Made by a program: the position numbers and the translations under genes
Shown: piece after piece, positions 42,311 to 51,781 of the stretch
Layout of the letters: every line of letters starts with the position of its first letter
How positions within the stretch are numbered: the stretch's first letter is position 1
The notes under the pieces: model-generated
The model's input: only the letters and a program-made list of their open reading frames with translations
Databases searched by the model: none
Told to the model about the DNA's origin: nothing
NCBI RefSeq assembly: GCF_000336555.1
Contig: NZ_KB375281.1
Location: 4,146,155-4,210,154 of the forward strand
Origin: Afipia clevelandensis ATCC 49720
GTDB lineage: Bacteria > Pseudomonadota > Alphaproteobacteria > Rhizobiales > Xanthobacteraceae
Direction of reading: 5' to 3'
DNA length: 64,000 nt

Positions 42311-43960
42311 ATGGCTGAAATGGCTCTTAAGGCGAGACCCACTCACGAAGTCACGAACCAGGCTGTTCCGCTCCCGTCGGTTAATTTTTTCGACGGTGAT
42401 GCTGCGTTAAGGGATGTGGTCCAGTGGTCCGGAGCCGCCGCATTCGAAAAGTCATTTAGGAGTTCCGGCAAACAAGCGGGTGATGTGCACGTTCAGGATC
42501 TTTCCCGCTTGGCCAACCGATATTCTCCGGAGTTGCGTGCGTTCGATCGCTTCGGTCACCGGACCGACCTGGTGGAATTCCATCCCGCCTATCACGAGCT
42601 GATGGGCCTGGCTTTCGGAAGTGGCGTTCACTCGCTTGCCTGGACGGCTAAGGAGGGTGGGCACGCGGCACGCGCGGCGCTGAGCTACATCTGGAATCAG
42701 GCGGATGCAGGTGTGAATTGTCCGACATCCATGACGTATGCCTCCGTCAAGGCCATCCGCAATGCTCCCGCCTTGGCGGCGGCGCTCGAACCCAAGATAT
42801 TCTCCACCAGCTATGACCCGCGACCGATCCACTTCAGCCAAAAGAAGGGCATCACGGTCGGCATGGCGATGACCGAAAAACACGCCGGCTCAGACCTGCG
42901 AGCAATGGCTACGGTCGCCACACCGGTCGGCGATGGTGAGTTCGGTCCGGAATTCGAACTAACCGGTCACAAGTGGTTCTGCTCCGCTCCGATGTGCGAT
43001 GGATTTCTTACTCTGGCGAGGACCGACAAGGGAGTGACGTGTTTCTTTGTTCTGCGCTCGCTGGCCAATGGCGAGAGAAACACTTTTCTGATCCAGCGCT
43101 TGAAAGAAAAGCTTGGAAACCGCTCTAGTGCCAGCAGCGAAATCGAGTATTCGGGTACGCGCGCCATCCTCGTCGGGGAGGAAGGCCGCGGCATTCCCAC
43201 GCTGATCGAAATGGCCCATTTGACGCGGCTTGAAACCGCAATAAGCTCCGCAGCTATCATCCGCCGCGGATTGACCGAGGCAATCCAGCACACGCGGACG
43301 CGTTATGCCTTTCAGCGGGCTTTGATCGATCAGCCGATCATGGAGGCCGTCATTGCTGATGTCGCCGTGGAGAGCGAGGCGCACCTCTCGTTGGCCTTGC
43401 GTGCCGCGCAGGCGGTCGACCTGAGCGAGACGAATCGAACCGAAAGGCTTCTGTCCCGCTTCCTCGTGCCGCTGGCCAAATTCTGGATTTGCAAGCGGGC
43501 GCCGGTCGCGATCGTCGAACTCCTCGAGTGCATGGGAGGCAACGGATACGTCGAGGAGGGCGTGCTGGCACGACTGTATCGCGAGGCACCTTTGAACGGA
43601 ATCTGGGAGGGGTCAGGTAACGTCATCTGTCTGGATCTGCTGCGTGTGCTTCGTCGCGAGCCCGAGATCCGCGAAGCACTTCGGGGAGAAATCAGAGTGG
43701 AGGGTTCTGCGGTTCTCGACCGGCTCTGGGCCGAGATCGACGATCTTATCGACGAAGCCGCATCGCACGAAAGGGCGGCACGGCGTCTCGCGGAGCAGAT
43801 CGCGATAGCGGTGCAGTATTCGCTGTTGCTGAGGAACGCACCGGAGATCGTATCAGACACGTTTCGGGTAAGCAGGATCGAAGCTCCGCATCTGACATTC
43901 GGCGCGTTTAAATCCGCGTCATCGCTGCGTGCCATTATCGAGCGGGCGACCGTCACCTGA
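42311..43960 (+). CDS. aidB: AidB-like acyl-CoA dehydrogenase-family flavoprotein
   Basis: 549 residues, longer than metabolic acyl-CoA dehydrogenases and like AidB of the alkylation response: an N-terminal extra segment (NFFDGDAALRDVV...), FAD-binding parts (MAMTEKHAGSDLRAMAT, ELTGHKWFCSAP), the central helical domain (YAFQRALIDQPIMEAVIAD) and ECMGGNGYVEE...REAPLNGIWEGSGNV. AAGGAGA precedes ATG. Pairing with a TetR regulator rather than Ada suggests lipid or xenobiotic acyl-CoA sensing instead of, or besides, DNA protection. Confidence 0.9.
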   Translation: MAEMALKARPTHEVTNQAVPLPSVNFFDGDAALRDVVQWSGAAAFEKSFRSSGKQAGDVHVQDLSRLANRYSPELRAFDRFGHRTDLVEFHPAYHELMGLAFGSGVHSLAWTAKEGGHAARAALSYIWNQADAGVNCPTSMTYASVKAIRNAPALAAALEPKIFSTSYDPRPIHFSQKKGITVGMAMTEKHAGSDLRAMATVATPVGDGEFGPEFELTGHKWFCSAPMCDGFLTLARTDKGVTCFFVLRSLANGERNTFLIQRLKEKLGNRSSASSEIEYSGTRAILVGEEGRGIPTLIEMAHLTRLETAISSAAIIRRGLTEAIQHTRTRYAFQRALIDQPIMEAVIADVAVESEAHLSLALRAAQAVDLSETNRTERLLSRFLVPLAKFWICKRAPVAIVELLECMGGNGYVEEGVLARLYREAPLNGIWEGSGNVICLDLLRVLRREPEIREALRGEIRVEGSAVLDRLWAEIDDLIDEAASHERAARRLAEQIAIAVQYSLLLRNAPEIVSDTFRVSRIEAPHLTFGAFKSASSLRAIIERATVT

Positions 43961-44140
43961 TGCGGCGCGGCCCAGAAGCTGGCTCGGTGGTCGGTAAAGA
44001 CGCTGCGGGCTAGAGATGTGCGGACAGTGCTTGGGCGAGCGTCGCGAGGGCTGGTCTCCGCTTGCTCACTAGAGATTGTCTGATCGATCGCGAAGATCGA
44101 GCGATGCAATTGATCGACCTTCGTACGGGGCCGTCTGGAG

Positions 44141-44170
44141 ATATCGGGGGTGCCGCGACACCCCTGATAT
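44141..44170. terminator. 12-bp hairpin downstream of aidB
   Basis: ATATCGGGGGTG (44141-44152) pairs with CACCCCTGATAT (44159-44170) with one G-T pair and a 6-base loop. It stands between aidB and the IclR remnant and could end either transcript. No T-run. Confidence 0.45.
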
Positions 44171-44171
44171 T

Positions 44172-44430
44172 CTAACGCATCGTCGTATCGACTAGGCAGA
44201 AACCCTTCAACGCGAATTCGTTCGTTGCCTGGTTGAACTCGCCTCTCAGTCTTTCCCATTTGTCTGGATACCGGGACGCCAATGTTTTCAACAAGTCTTC
44301 GCGTTCCCCAGTGCACGCGTAGCGAATTAGGCCTGGTTGCCGTACGTGCCATGTCGATCGCGAACCCGACATTGAAGAAATAAGGCATGGCGGTACTGCT
44401 GCAGCGCTCGAAATAGATCAGGTGAGGCAC
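44172..44430 (-). pseudogene. IclR-family regulator remnant
   Basis: On the minus strand, one frame reads LIYFERCSSTAMPYFFNVGFAIDMARTATRP, the start of an IclR effector domain. A frameshift near 44,330 continues it as LIRYACTGEREDLLKTLASRYPDKWERLRGEF...EFALKGFCLVD. The HTH and the C-terminal third are missing. Confidence 0.62.
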
Positions 44431-44556
44431 ATCTGGGCAGGCATCTTAACGCGAGATCGGACGCCATTTGAGGAAATAGTCGAAGGGTGAAATCCGACTC
44501 CGTTGGCTAAAGCTAAACTTTGCCCAGATTCCATAACATCGGATGGGCGACTCCGA

Positions 44557-46095
44557 TCAGCGCCCCAAGGCGCGGCGTTGTGCGAACCAGGTCAGAGGCA
44601 GAGTCTTTGGAATCCGCGCCAGCGTGAGTGTAGGCGGTTGCTCGCCGGTCAGAATGGCCTCGGTGATTGAGGGCGCCAGAAACGCATAGCGCAATTCCTG
44701 CCGGACGACTTTCGGATGGAGTTTGACCGATTGTGCCAGCGCCTCGACGCTGTCGAACTTGCCGAACTGCAGGTCGCGCAACCAAGCATGCGCCCGGACG
44801 ATCGCCTGCAACAACTTTGGATCCGGCTGATCGGTATCTGTTGAGGATGGCGCAAGCGCGGGAGCGTTCTTCAGCGGCGCTTTCCACGGGATATCGAGCG
44901 CGTCTGCGTTGTCTGGCTGTAGGCGGATCGTGATGTTCTTCGGGTAAACGGCGACGTCAGCAACGGAATCCACGACATGGCGTCGGAGCTGATCGTCGGG
45001 AGTCTGCGGATCGAGTGCGAGGTGCTCCCGGATAGCGTTGATGACAAGGCCTTCGATGAGTTGCGCCGGAATGCGGGCGACCGAGCCAGCCTGAGCTTTC
45101 CTGCCGCGCATAAGAGCGCGTGAAATATAGAACCGGTAACGGATGCCGTTCTTCACCGTAAAACTCGGGCTCATATAATTGCCGCGATCATCGCGAAGTT
45201 TGCCGGCGAGAAGGGCTACGCTGGCTGATTGCCGGGTTCGGGTGGTCACGCGGTTCTCGTCGAGCAGGGTCTGCACCTGATCAAAGATTTTCTGATCGAG
45301 AATTGGCTTGTGCTCGGCGGGATACCACTTGCCGCCATGATGCACCTCGCCCAGGTACACGCGGTTCTTCAGGACATGGGCGAGAGGACCATAGGTGAAG
45401 GGTATGCCGCCGCGATATTTTGGCACTTTGGTGTCGCGTCGTTTGGTGACGATGCCGCGGCGGTCGAGGTCCTGCACCAACAGGCTGAAGGATTTGAGCG
45501 CCAGATACTGCTTGAAGATGATGCGGACGGTTTCAGCCTCCTTCGGATTGATGACCAGCTTCTTGTCCTTGGCCATATAGCCGAGCGGGACGGTCCCACC
45601 GGTCCATTTTCCCTTGCGACGAGAGGCGGCGACCTTGTCCCGCACGCGCTCGGAGGCGAGCTCCCGCTCGAACTGAGCGAACGACAGCAGAACGTTCAGG
45701 GTCAGCCGCCCCATGGAGGAGGTGGTGTTGAACTGCTGGGTTACCGCGACGAAGGAAATCGATTTCCGGTCGAAAGTCTCGACCAGTTTAGCGAAGTCGG
45801 CGAGCGACCGGGTGAGACGGTCGATTTTGTAGACCACGATCACATCGATCAGGCCGGCTTCGATATCGGCCAGAAGTTGCTTAAGGGCAGGCCGGTCGAG
45901 GTTGCCGCCGGAGAAAGCCGGATCGTCGTAGGGCTGCGGCAGAACGCGCCAGCCCTGCGAAGCCTGGCTTTTGATATAAGATTCACAAGCCTCTCGCTGG
46001 GCATCGAGGGAGTTGAACTCCAACTCAAGACCATGTTCGGTGGATTTGCGGGTGTAAATGGCGCAGCGGACTGGTTTGACGTTATTTGCGGCCAC
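44557..46095 (-). CDS. Large serine recombinase (resolvase/invertase family)
   Basis: 512 residues from the GTG at 46095. The catalytic domain holds CAIYTRKSTEHGLELEFNSLDAQREACESYI, with the nucleophilic Ser in the YTRKST/NSLDAQ region, and IDRLTRSLADF with the conserved Arg. A recombinase domain (GYMAKDKKLVINPKEAETVRIIFKQYL) and a zinc-ribbon/coiled-coil-like part follow. These enzymes integrate or excise phage-like islands at att sites. The family occurs in Rhizobiales next to DUF2924 and DUF3489 genes, exactly as here. The start overlaps the upstream gene by 14 bases; a longer frame to 46251 lacks homology. Confidence 0.92.
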   Translation of the reverse strand: MAANNVKPVRCAIYTRKSTEHGLELEFNSLDAQREACESYIKSQASQGWRVLPQPYDDPAFSGGNLDRPALKQLLADIEAGLIDVIVVYKIDRLTRSLADFAKLVETFDRKSISFVAVTQQFNTTSSMGRLTLNVLLSFAQFERELASERVRDKVAASRRKGKWTGGTVPLGYMAKDKKLVINPKEAETVRIIFKQYLALKSFSLLVQDLDRRGIVTKRRDTKVPKYRGGIPFTYGPLAHVLKNRVYLGEVHHGGKWYPAEHKPILDQKIFDQVQTLLDENRVTTRTRQSASVALLAGKLRDDRGNYMSPSFTVKNGIRYRFYISRALMRGRKAQAGSVARIPAQLIEGLVINAIREHLALDPQTPDDQLRRHVVDSVADVAVYPKNITIRLQPDNADALDIPWKAPLKNAPALAPSSTDTDQPDPKLLQAIVRAHAWLRDLQFGKFDSVEALAQSVKLHPKVVRQELRYAFLAPSITEAILTGEQPPTLTLARIPKTLPLTWFAQRRALGR

Positions 46096-46612
46096 GGCGA
46101 ACCCCCTTTGATGCCGGTCGGGCCTGGCCCGTCCCGTCGGTCTCCTTGTTCTTCGTTCGCAGGCCAAAAAACTTCGGGCCGTTCCACCGGGTGCCGGTGA
46201 TCTTGTTGGCGATCTCCGAGAGGCTGGTGAAGACCTCGCCTTGGTAGGCAAAGCCCTTGGTTAGCACCGTGACCCTATGGGTTTGGTCGTTCCAAACCCT
46301 CACCAACTCGGAGCCGGGTTTGATCCGCTGCGGCACCTCAAGGCGTCCGGTCTTGCGGGAGGCCATCGACCGCACCAATTGTCCGAGCAGCTTCTTGGCC
46401 TCCCGGGAGAGACCACCGTAAGCCCTTTCTTGAACCCGCTGGGCGATGCTCCGCCGCAACAAGTCCGGACCGAACGCTGGAGGCGGTTCAGACCGGAACA
46501 ACTCGCGGTACCGGACCCGCAAGATTGCGATCGGCATCGCGCCGAGCTTATTCAGCTCGGCCTCCACATCCGGATCAATCAGTCGTCCGTTCACGGGTGG
46601 GCGGGCGTCCAT
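46082..46612 (-). CDS. DUF2924 protein of the recombinase module
   Basis: 176 residues, recognised by LRVRYRELFRSEPPPAFGPDLLRRSIAQRVQERAYGGLS and by GSELVRVWNDQTHRVTVLTKGFAYQGEVFTSLSEIANKITGTRWNGPKFFGL. The second half resembles a small DNA- or recombinase-interacting domain found with serine recombinases. It overlaps the recombinase gene at one end and touches the DUF3489 gene (TAATG) at the other. Probably an accessory factor; function undetermined. Confidence 0.87.
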   Translation of the reverse strand: MDARPPVNGRLIDPDVEAELNKLGAMPIAILRVRYRELFRSEPPPAFGPDLLRRSIAQRVQERAYGGLSREAKKLLGQLVRSMASRKTGRLEVPQRIKPGSELVRVWNDQTHRVTVLTKGFAYQGEVFTSLSEIANKITGTRWNGPKFFGLRTKNKETDGTGQARPASKGVRRGRK

Positions 46613-46971
46613 TACCTGGATGCCGCAGCTTTACCAATCCGATAGCGGCGCTCGCCATCAATCTTCTCGGAGGCAAGATTGAGCTTCAGTTTCTTGCGGA
46701 CGACACCAGCAAAGAAGCCCCGGACTGAATGCTGCTGCCAACTGGTCGTCTTCATGATGGCTGCGATGGTGGTACCGCTTGGCTGACGGAGCATCGCCAG
46801 GACAGTGTCCTGTTTGGATAAATCCGGCGCTGGATTTGAGGCCTTTGCGCTACGAGATGGCGATGGGACAATCGTTGTGGGCTTCTTAAAACGCTCAGCG
46901 GCGGTGGGCTTGCGTTTCTTGGCGGAAACCTTCGTTCCCGATTTCAGTTTGGTCGACGTTGGCTTGGCCAT
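46612..46971 (-). CDS. DUF3489 protein of the recombinase module
   Basis: 119 residues from ATG 46971. A basic Lys/Ser/Thr-rich N-terminus (about 1-60) is followed by a winged-helix-like domain ([48 protein letters not shown]) that defines DUF3489. Likely DNA-binding. It is coupled to the DUF2924 gene. Confidence 0.87.
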   Translation of the reverse strand: MAKPTSTKLKSGTKVSAKKRKPTAAERFKKPTTIVPSPSRSAKASNPAPDLSKQDTVLAMLRQPSGTTIAAIMKTTSWQQHSVRGFFAGVVRKKLKLNLASEKIDGERRYRIGKAAASR

Positions 46972-47065
46972 CTGGCTCTCCGTAGGTAAGCGACAGCATC
47001 CTGTGCTGCCACAACCACAAGCCCGCCATTTGCAGACGGGCAGGGAACCTTGGGCTGAAGAAATC

Positions 47066-47290
47066 CTATTCGCTCGACAATCGGTTGAGCAGCGAAGCTG
47101 CATCCTGCAAACGGTGAGTCTCGTAAAATATCTGCTCGAGATCCATCGAGACTCTCACCCCTTCACTGACACTGCCGGCTAGAGCGCAGGCTTCTGCAGC
47201 TTTGGCGATTCGCGCGGCTTCCCCAAGGCGCGCACCAATCTCGATGAGGATCAAGCCAATTGCTTGTTCGGTGATTTTGCGGTCCATCAT
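47066..47290 (-). CDS. Small hypothetical protein in the phage-derived island
   Basis: 74 residues, helical and soluble ([33 protein letters not shown]). No family recognised. ATG 47290. It shares strand and orientation with the flanking XRE regulator and recombinase module, which supports it modestly. Confidence 0.5.
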   Translation of the reverse strand: MMDRKITEQAIGLILIEIGARLGEAARIAKAAEACALAGSVSEGVRVSMDLEQIFYETHRLQDAASLLNRLSSE

Positions 47291-47417
47291 TCCGTCTCCG
47301 ATTTACGGCGACAGTGACGCTCCGAATGGCAGTGAAGTCGAGCGGAAAGGCGAGCAATCTTGTGACGATGTTCGCCCGGTTTGGATCACAAGATGCTCGG
47401 GCCGAATGTCTAGCCGT

Positions 47418-47684
47418 TCAGCCGCGTTTTCGCGGCGGAGTGGGGGACTTTCCGGCGAGAAAATCCCGCAACAGCTTTATCGGATCTGCACCGAGGGCCC
47501 TTGCGATGGCTATAAACTCGATCACGTCGAGCCGCCGGTCGCCGCCCTCATATTTGGCAACGAAGGACTGCGGCACATCAAGGGTTTCGGCAAGGGTGTG
47601 CTGGCGGATTCCGGCCCGTTCCCGCGCAGCGACAAGAAGGCCAATCAGACGCTCATAGTCTTTGGATTTAAGGGTCTTTTGCAT
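47418..47684 (-). CDS. XRE-family helix-turn-helix regulator
   Basis: 88 residues consisting mainly of one HTH_XRE domain (LIGLLVAARERAGIRQHTLAETLDVPQSFVAKYEGGDRRLDVIEFIAIARAL). Start at ATG 47684. It is placed as a repressor-like gene between the packaging genes and the recombinase. Confidence 0.88.
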   Translation of the reverse strand: MQKTLKSKDYERLIGLLVAARERAGIRQHTLAETLDVPQSFVAKYEGGDRRLDVIEFIAIARALGADPIKLLRDFLAGKSPTPPRKRG

Positions 47685-47900
47685 GTGCCGCCATGGCCGT
47701 GAATCGGCGGCAAGCAATTTGATCCCGAAAATGGATTATCCCAAAATAGGATTATATTAACCGACCGCTCCGATAGTGGGGCAGGCGGCCGGAGGTGTTG
47801 TGGACTTCGGTCTTGAGGGAAGCGATGTGCTGACCCGCCCACGTCGCGTTACTCACGATGCGGCGGGAGGGCCAGCGAGCACTGAACGGGAGTCCTCCCC

Positions 47901-48470
47901 ATGAATATTGCGGTCAAGGCGGCCTTGGGCTGCGCGTTTGGATTTGTCGTCGTCGGAGCTTTGGTCGGGGGCGGGAAAAGCGCTCCTCCGCCGGCTCCGA
48001 GCATGCCTCTTCCACCGGACCAGGCCCGCTTTATTGAGGCCGTTACAAAAGCCCGCTCTCAGTTTATCGCTGCCCCAAATGAGTTGGCTGCAGGAGGTGT
48101 TCGAAGCAACAGACAGCAGGCGGTTTGCAACGCTCTTCAGGGCAATTACGTCTCCGGCTGGATCGCAAAGGTCGCCGATCAGTCAACAAATGGGGATGGC
48201 AAAGGGGTGGTTACGCTCGAGCTTGCCCCGAACCTGCAGGTCTCGACCTGGAATAATGCCGTATCGGATTTTTCTGACAAGACCCTGATCGATCCCGACA
48301 CGAGCCTGTTCAAATCTTTGGCCGCAATGAAGAAGGGGGATACTGTCCGATTTTCGGGAGAGTTTTTTCGATCAACGGTCGATTGCGTAAGGGAAATGAG
48401 CGTGACCCTGGCAGGATCAATGAGAAGTCCGGTCTTCACCATGCGCTTTTCTTCAATCCGCAAGCTCTGA
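47901..48470 (+). CDS. Hypothetical membrane-anchored or secreted protein
   Basis: 189 residues with an N-terminal hydrophobic anchor (VKAALGCAFGFVVVGALVGGG), a Pro-rich linker and a C-terminal domain resembling proteins tested for nucleic-acid or sugar binding only in fold (GWIAKVADQSTNGDGKGVVTLELAP...KKGDTVRFSGEFF), possibly an OB-like fold. It is the only plus-strand gene in the island. Unrecognised family. Confidence 0.62.
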   Translation: MNIAVKAALGCAFGFVVVGALVGGGKSAPPPAPSMPLPPDQARFIEAVTKARSQFIAAPNELAAGGVRSNRQQAVCNALQGNYVSGWIAKVADQSTNGDGKGVVTLELAPNLQVSTWNNAVSDFSDKTLIDPDTSLFKSLAAMKKGDTVRFSGEFFRSTVDCVREMSVTLAGSMRSPVFTMRFSSIRKL

Positions 48471-48512
48471 CCGGGCAACGACACGCCTCACTTCAGGGGA
48501 AGGGCTTCATCC

Positions 48513-49907
48513 TCACCCCACCCATGACATGGTCGTATCGTATCCTCCCTTGTATGAGAGAGCCTGGCTGAGGCTGTCGACCTGATCGTCATGCTTGCCT
48601 TGCGGAAAGGTCAAAAGCTCGGCTTCAAGTTCCGCCAGAAAAGGCGCCTTCCGTGGAAACAGCACCAGGCCGCCTTCAAACTTGGCCTGATGGACAAACA
48701 GGCGACCGACCTTATCCCGCTCAATGGGGACAGGTTTGACGGTAAAGATGCCGCTTTGTTTGAGCTCCTGGCCCAGAGCAATGCCTGTTGATGCATCTTC
48801 TACAAGAATCTTGAGCGGATTGAACTTCTGCGCAAGAGTAATCGCCATAGCGCGAAGCTGCGGGTATTCATAACGGCCCCGCGTCACGTCGATCAGATAA
48901 AAATGCTTGTCGACCAGAAGCCAGGTGGTGCAGACCGACCAATCGTTCTGACTGCCGACCTTGGCAGCGGTATCCCACGATTGAATGACCTTGGTGCGGT
49001 AGGTCTGTTCTGGCAGTTGATCATAATACCGAATCCATTCGCGATGGATCATCGCGCCGCCGTCAGGGACGGGCGACTGTTGGTATTGGGCGCTAAAGAT
49101 GGCGGATCCCATCTGGGTGCGAAGCTTCTCCAGCGTTGAAATCGTCTCATATCGGGGATGAAGGGCTTCGCCCGCAGGTCGCATGTGGTATTCCCTGTCG
49201 CCGATTTCGATTTTCTCGTCGGTTTCGGCGATGGCCGGCAAGCTCAGGACCTTCCAGTCAGGGGAGTTCTCAACCAGAAAGCCTGTGAGGTCGTGAAGAT
49301 GGACGCGCTGCATGACCAGAATGATGACGCCGGCCGCCTTATCGTCGAGCCGCGAAAGGAGCGTATTTGTGAACCACTGGTTGAGCGAGTTGCGTAAGAC
49401 ATCGGATTGCGCATCGACGGGCTTCTGGGGGTCATCGAGAATGATCATGTCGCCGCCAAGACCTGTCAGTGTTGCCGACACAGAGGTTGATCGGCGGAAG
49501 CCCCGCTTTGTGGTGAAGACATCGGAATCCACAATGCGGGCCAACCGCATGCCTGGAAAAGTCTTTTGGTACCAATCCGAGGTCACGATAGCCCGGAAAT
49601 CTGCCGCGTGCTTGGCGGATAGATCGTTGCTGTAACTCACGCCGAAGATTTTCATACGCGGGTTATGTCCAAGCAGGAACGCCGGCAGGATCACTGACAC
49701 CGTCAGGGATTTCAGGTACCGGGGCGGCATGTTGATGATGAGACGGTTGATCTCTCCGCTCTGGATGCGTTGCAACTGATGGGAAATCGCCTTGATATGC
49801 CAGTTTTCGAGGTAGATGGCGCCCGGGTTGAGCATCAAGAAGCAACGATGCAGAAAGCTTTCGAAATCGTTGCGCATGACCGAGTAAAACAGCTCTCTCT
49901 CGTTCAT
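48513..49907 (-). CDS. terL: Phage terminase large subunit
   Basis: 464 residues. An ATPase with a degenerate Walker A (MPPRYLKSLTVSV), Walker B MIILDDPQKP and an RNase H-like nuclease domain (QSWDTAAKVGSQNDWS, KILVEDASTGIALGQEL, HDDQVDSLSQAL). It packages phage DNA or, in islands, related substrates. Four bases separate it from the upstream DUF5681 gene. No portal, capsid or tail genes follow in the window. Confidence 0.92.
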   Translation of the reverse strand: MNERELFYSVMRNDFESFLHRCFLMLNPGAIYLENWHIKAISHQLQRIQSGEINRLIINMPPRYLKSLTVSVILPAFLLGHNPRMKIFGVSYSNDLSAKHAADFRAIVTSDWYQKTFPGMRLARIVDSDVFTTKRGFRRSTSVSATLTGLGGDMIILDDPQKPVDAQSDVLRNSLNQWFTNTLLSRLDDKAAGVIILVMQRVHLHDLTGFLVENSPDWKVLSLPAIAETDEKIEIGDREYHMRPAGEALHPRYETISTLEKLRTQMGSAIFSAQYQQSPVPDGGAMIHREWIRYYDQLPEQTYRTKVIQSWDTAAKVGSQNDWSVCTTWLLVDKHFYLIDVTRGRYEYPQLRAMAITLAQKFNPLKILVEDASTGIALGQELKQSGIFTVKPVPIERDKVGRLFVHQAKFEGGLVLFPRKAPFLAELEAELLTFPQGKHDDQVDSLSQALSYKGGYDTTMSWVG

Positions 49908-49911
49908 TCGC

Positions 49912-50352
49912 TCACTCCTTTTCGTCGAGCGAGGATCGGAATTTACGCAGATAGGCGTCCAGGACCGCCTTGTCGTCGGGATTGATCTCGGACTCGGTGC
50001 TGGCTGTGGATGCTATTGCTGCAAGTCGGTTCAGAACGAATGCCGCGCTCTTGGTATTGCCCCTGAGCGAATCCTCGGTGAGCTTACTGAGAATGCCCTC
50101 AAGGATGGTGATCTTTCGGATCTTACCATTCTGACGCATCTCGACCTTGCGATTGAGGAGTTCGAGCAAGATCGTTGCCTCGCTTTTAGCTCCCTCGGGG
50201 CGACCTTTTGGATTGCCGCTTTTGCCCGGCTTGAATTGATGCGCCTTGGGAGGCTTGCCATAGCCGACATCCTGGTCTCGAACTCGGTCACGTTTTCTGA
50301 TGTAGCGGGGTGGTTTGTCGTCTGATCCGTGCAGCGTTGTATCTGAGCTCAT
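49912..50352 (-). CDS. DUF5681 protein, terminase-associated
   Basis: 146 residues with the family hallmark KPPKAHQFKPGKSGNPKGRPEGAKSE followed by a helical domain. DUF5681 proteins regularly precede terminase genes and may be small-terminase-like. It overlaps the methyltransferase stop (ATGA). Confidence 0.85.
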   Translation of the reverse strand: MSSDTTLHGSDDKPPRYIRKRDRVRDQDVGYGKPPKAHQFKPGKSGNPKGRPEGAKSEATILLELLNRKVEMRQNGKIRKITILEGILSKLTEDSLRGNTKSAAFVLNRLAAIASTASTESEINPDDKAVLDAYLRKFRSSLDEKE

Positions 50353-51674
50353 GACGTCCTCACACGACGGATGCGGCGAGAACGCTCAGCGGCGACCTCA
50401 TCGAAAGTTTGGCCGGTGGATCCGAGGATGGCGTCGCGCTTGGTGAAATCCTGCCAACGTCGTATCGCCACATCCACGTATAATGGATCAATCTCAGCCC
50501 CATAAGCTTTGCGACCCACTTTCTCGGCAGCGAGAATTGTCGTGCCAGAACCCATGAACGGGTCTAAAACAACGTCGCCGCGAGACGAACAGTCGCGCAT
50601 GGCATCAGCAACCAGAGCAACTGGCTTCACGGTGGGATGAACCGTCAGCTCCGCTAGCCGGTCCTTGCGGAACGAATTGACTCCGGCGTACTGCCATACA
50701 TTGGAGCGCGACCGGCCGTGCTTCCCGAGCTCGATGTTGTTCTGATGACGTCCGGTGCCATTCTTGAATACAAGGATCAGTTCGTGCTGGGAGCGGTAGA
50801 AGCTGCCTTGGCCGGCGTTGGACTTGACCCAAGCAATGATGTTCTTCAGCTCGGTGAAGGCCTGTTCGCCGGCTACAAGACACTCTCCAACGTGCTTCCA
50901 GTCCATACAGCAGAAGATGATTGCGCCGTCCTCAGTATAGCGAGCGGCAAGACGCATCCATTGAGTAAGGAAATCTGTGAACTCAGCGCGTGACATCTCC
51001 CCAGAGGCGGCCGCGAATTCACGGTGTTTGATCTTGCCGCGGCCTTGTACGGAGCCAATCCGTACGTTGTACGGCGGATCCGTGAAAATCATAAAGGCGA
51101 GGTCGGAACCCATAAGGCGTTCGACATGGCCCGGATATCTGGAGTCCCCGCACAAAAGTCGGTGACCCCTGAGTGTCCATAGATCGCCGGTGCGACTAAC
51201 AGCCTGCGCCGCAATTTCAGGTATGATGTCAGCGGGTTCATTTTCGAGGTCGACGAAGTCGCCCATAAGGCTGTCGATCTCTGCAGCCTCAAAGCCCGTG
51301 ATCGACAAGTCCAGGTTGCATTCCGGTAACAGCGTTGCGAGTTCGCCCAACTCTGCCGCGAGCACTTGACGATCCCAACCGGCGTTTGCTGCAATTTTGT
51401 TATCGGCAACTGCAAGGGCGCGTTTCTGAATCTCGGTTAGCCCACTGCAATAGATAACGGGCGCGGTTCTGAGCTTGAGCTCCAGGGCGGCGGCCAGTCG
51501 TCCATGGCCGGCGATAACATTTCCTTGGTCATCTGCCAGAATTGGCTGGGTCCAGCCAAACGTACGAATGCTGTTCGCGATCTGCGAGATTTGCTTCTTT
51601 GAGTGGGTTCGCGCGTTGTGCGTGTTCTGCTTAAGTGAGGAGAGTAGTGCCGTTTCGACAATGGGCGTATGCAT
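50349..51674 (-). CDS. ParB-like domain fused to an adenine/cytosine-N DNA methyltransferase
   Basis: 441 residues. The N-terminus is a ParB/Srx-like domain (NARTHSKKQISQIANSIRTFGWTQPILADDQGNVIAGHGRLAAA). The C-terminal part is a beta-class methyltransferase with the catalytic DPPYNV and the SAM loop DPFMGSGTT in that order. This combination is common in phages and islands. It may protect island DNA or regulate packaging. No restriction enzyme gene accompanies it. Confidence 0.9.
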   Translation of the reverse strand: MHTPIVETALLSSLKQNTHNARTHSKKQISQIANSIRTFGWTQPILADDQGNVIAGHGRLAAALELKLRTAPVIYCSGLTEIQKRALAVADNKIAANAGWDRQVLAAELGELATLLPECNLDLSITGFEAAEIDSLMGDFVDLENEPADIIPEIAAQAVSRTGDLWTLRGHRLLCGDSRYPGHVERLMGSDLAFMIFTDPPYNVRIGSVQGRGKIKHREFAAASGEMSRAEFTDFLTQWMRLAARYTEDGAIIFCCMDWKHVGECLVAGEQAFTELKNIIAWVKSNAGQGSFYRSQHELILVFKNGTGRHQNNIELGKHGRSRSNVWQYAGVNSFRKDRLAELTVHPTVKPVALVADAMRDCSSRGDVVLDPFMGSGTTILAAEKVGRKAYGAEIDPLYVDVAIRRWQDFTKRDAILGSTGQTFDEVAAERSRRIRRVRTS

Positions 51675-51781
51675 CGAAGCTCCATTCCAAAATGAATGAA
51701 GCTGCTAATATTCACATCTTTTGAACGCCGTCACTAGGCTGCATCCAAGTCAGAAGATGGCGAAAAAGTGACCTCGGTGAT

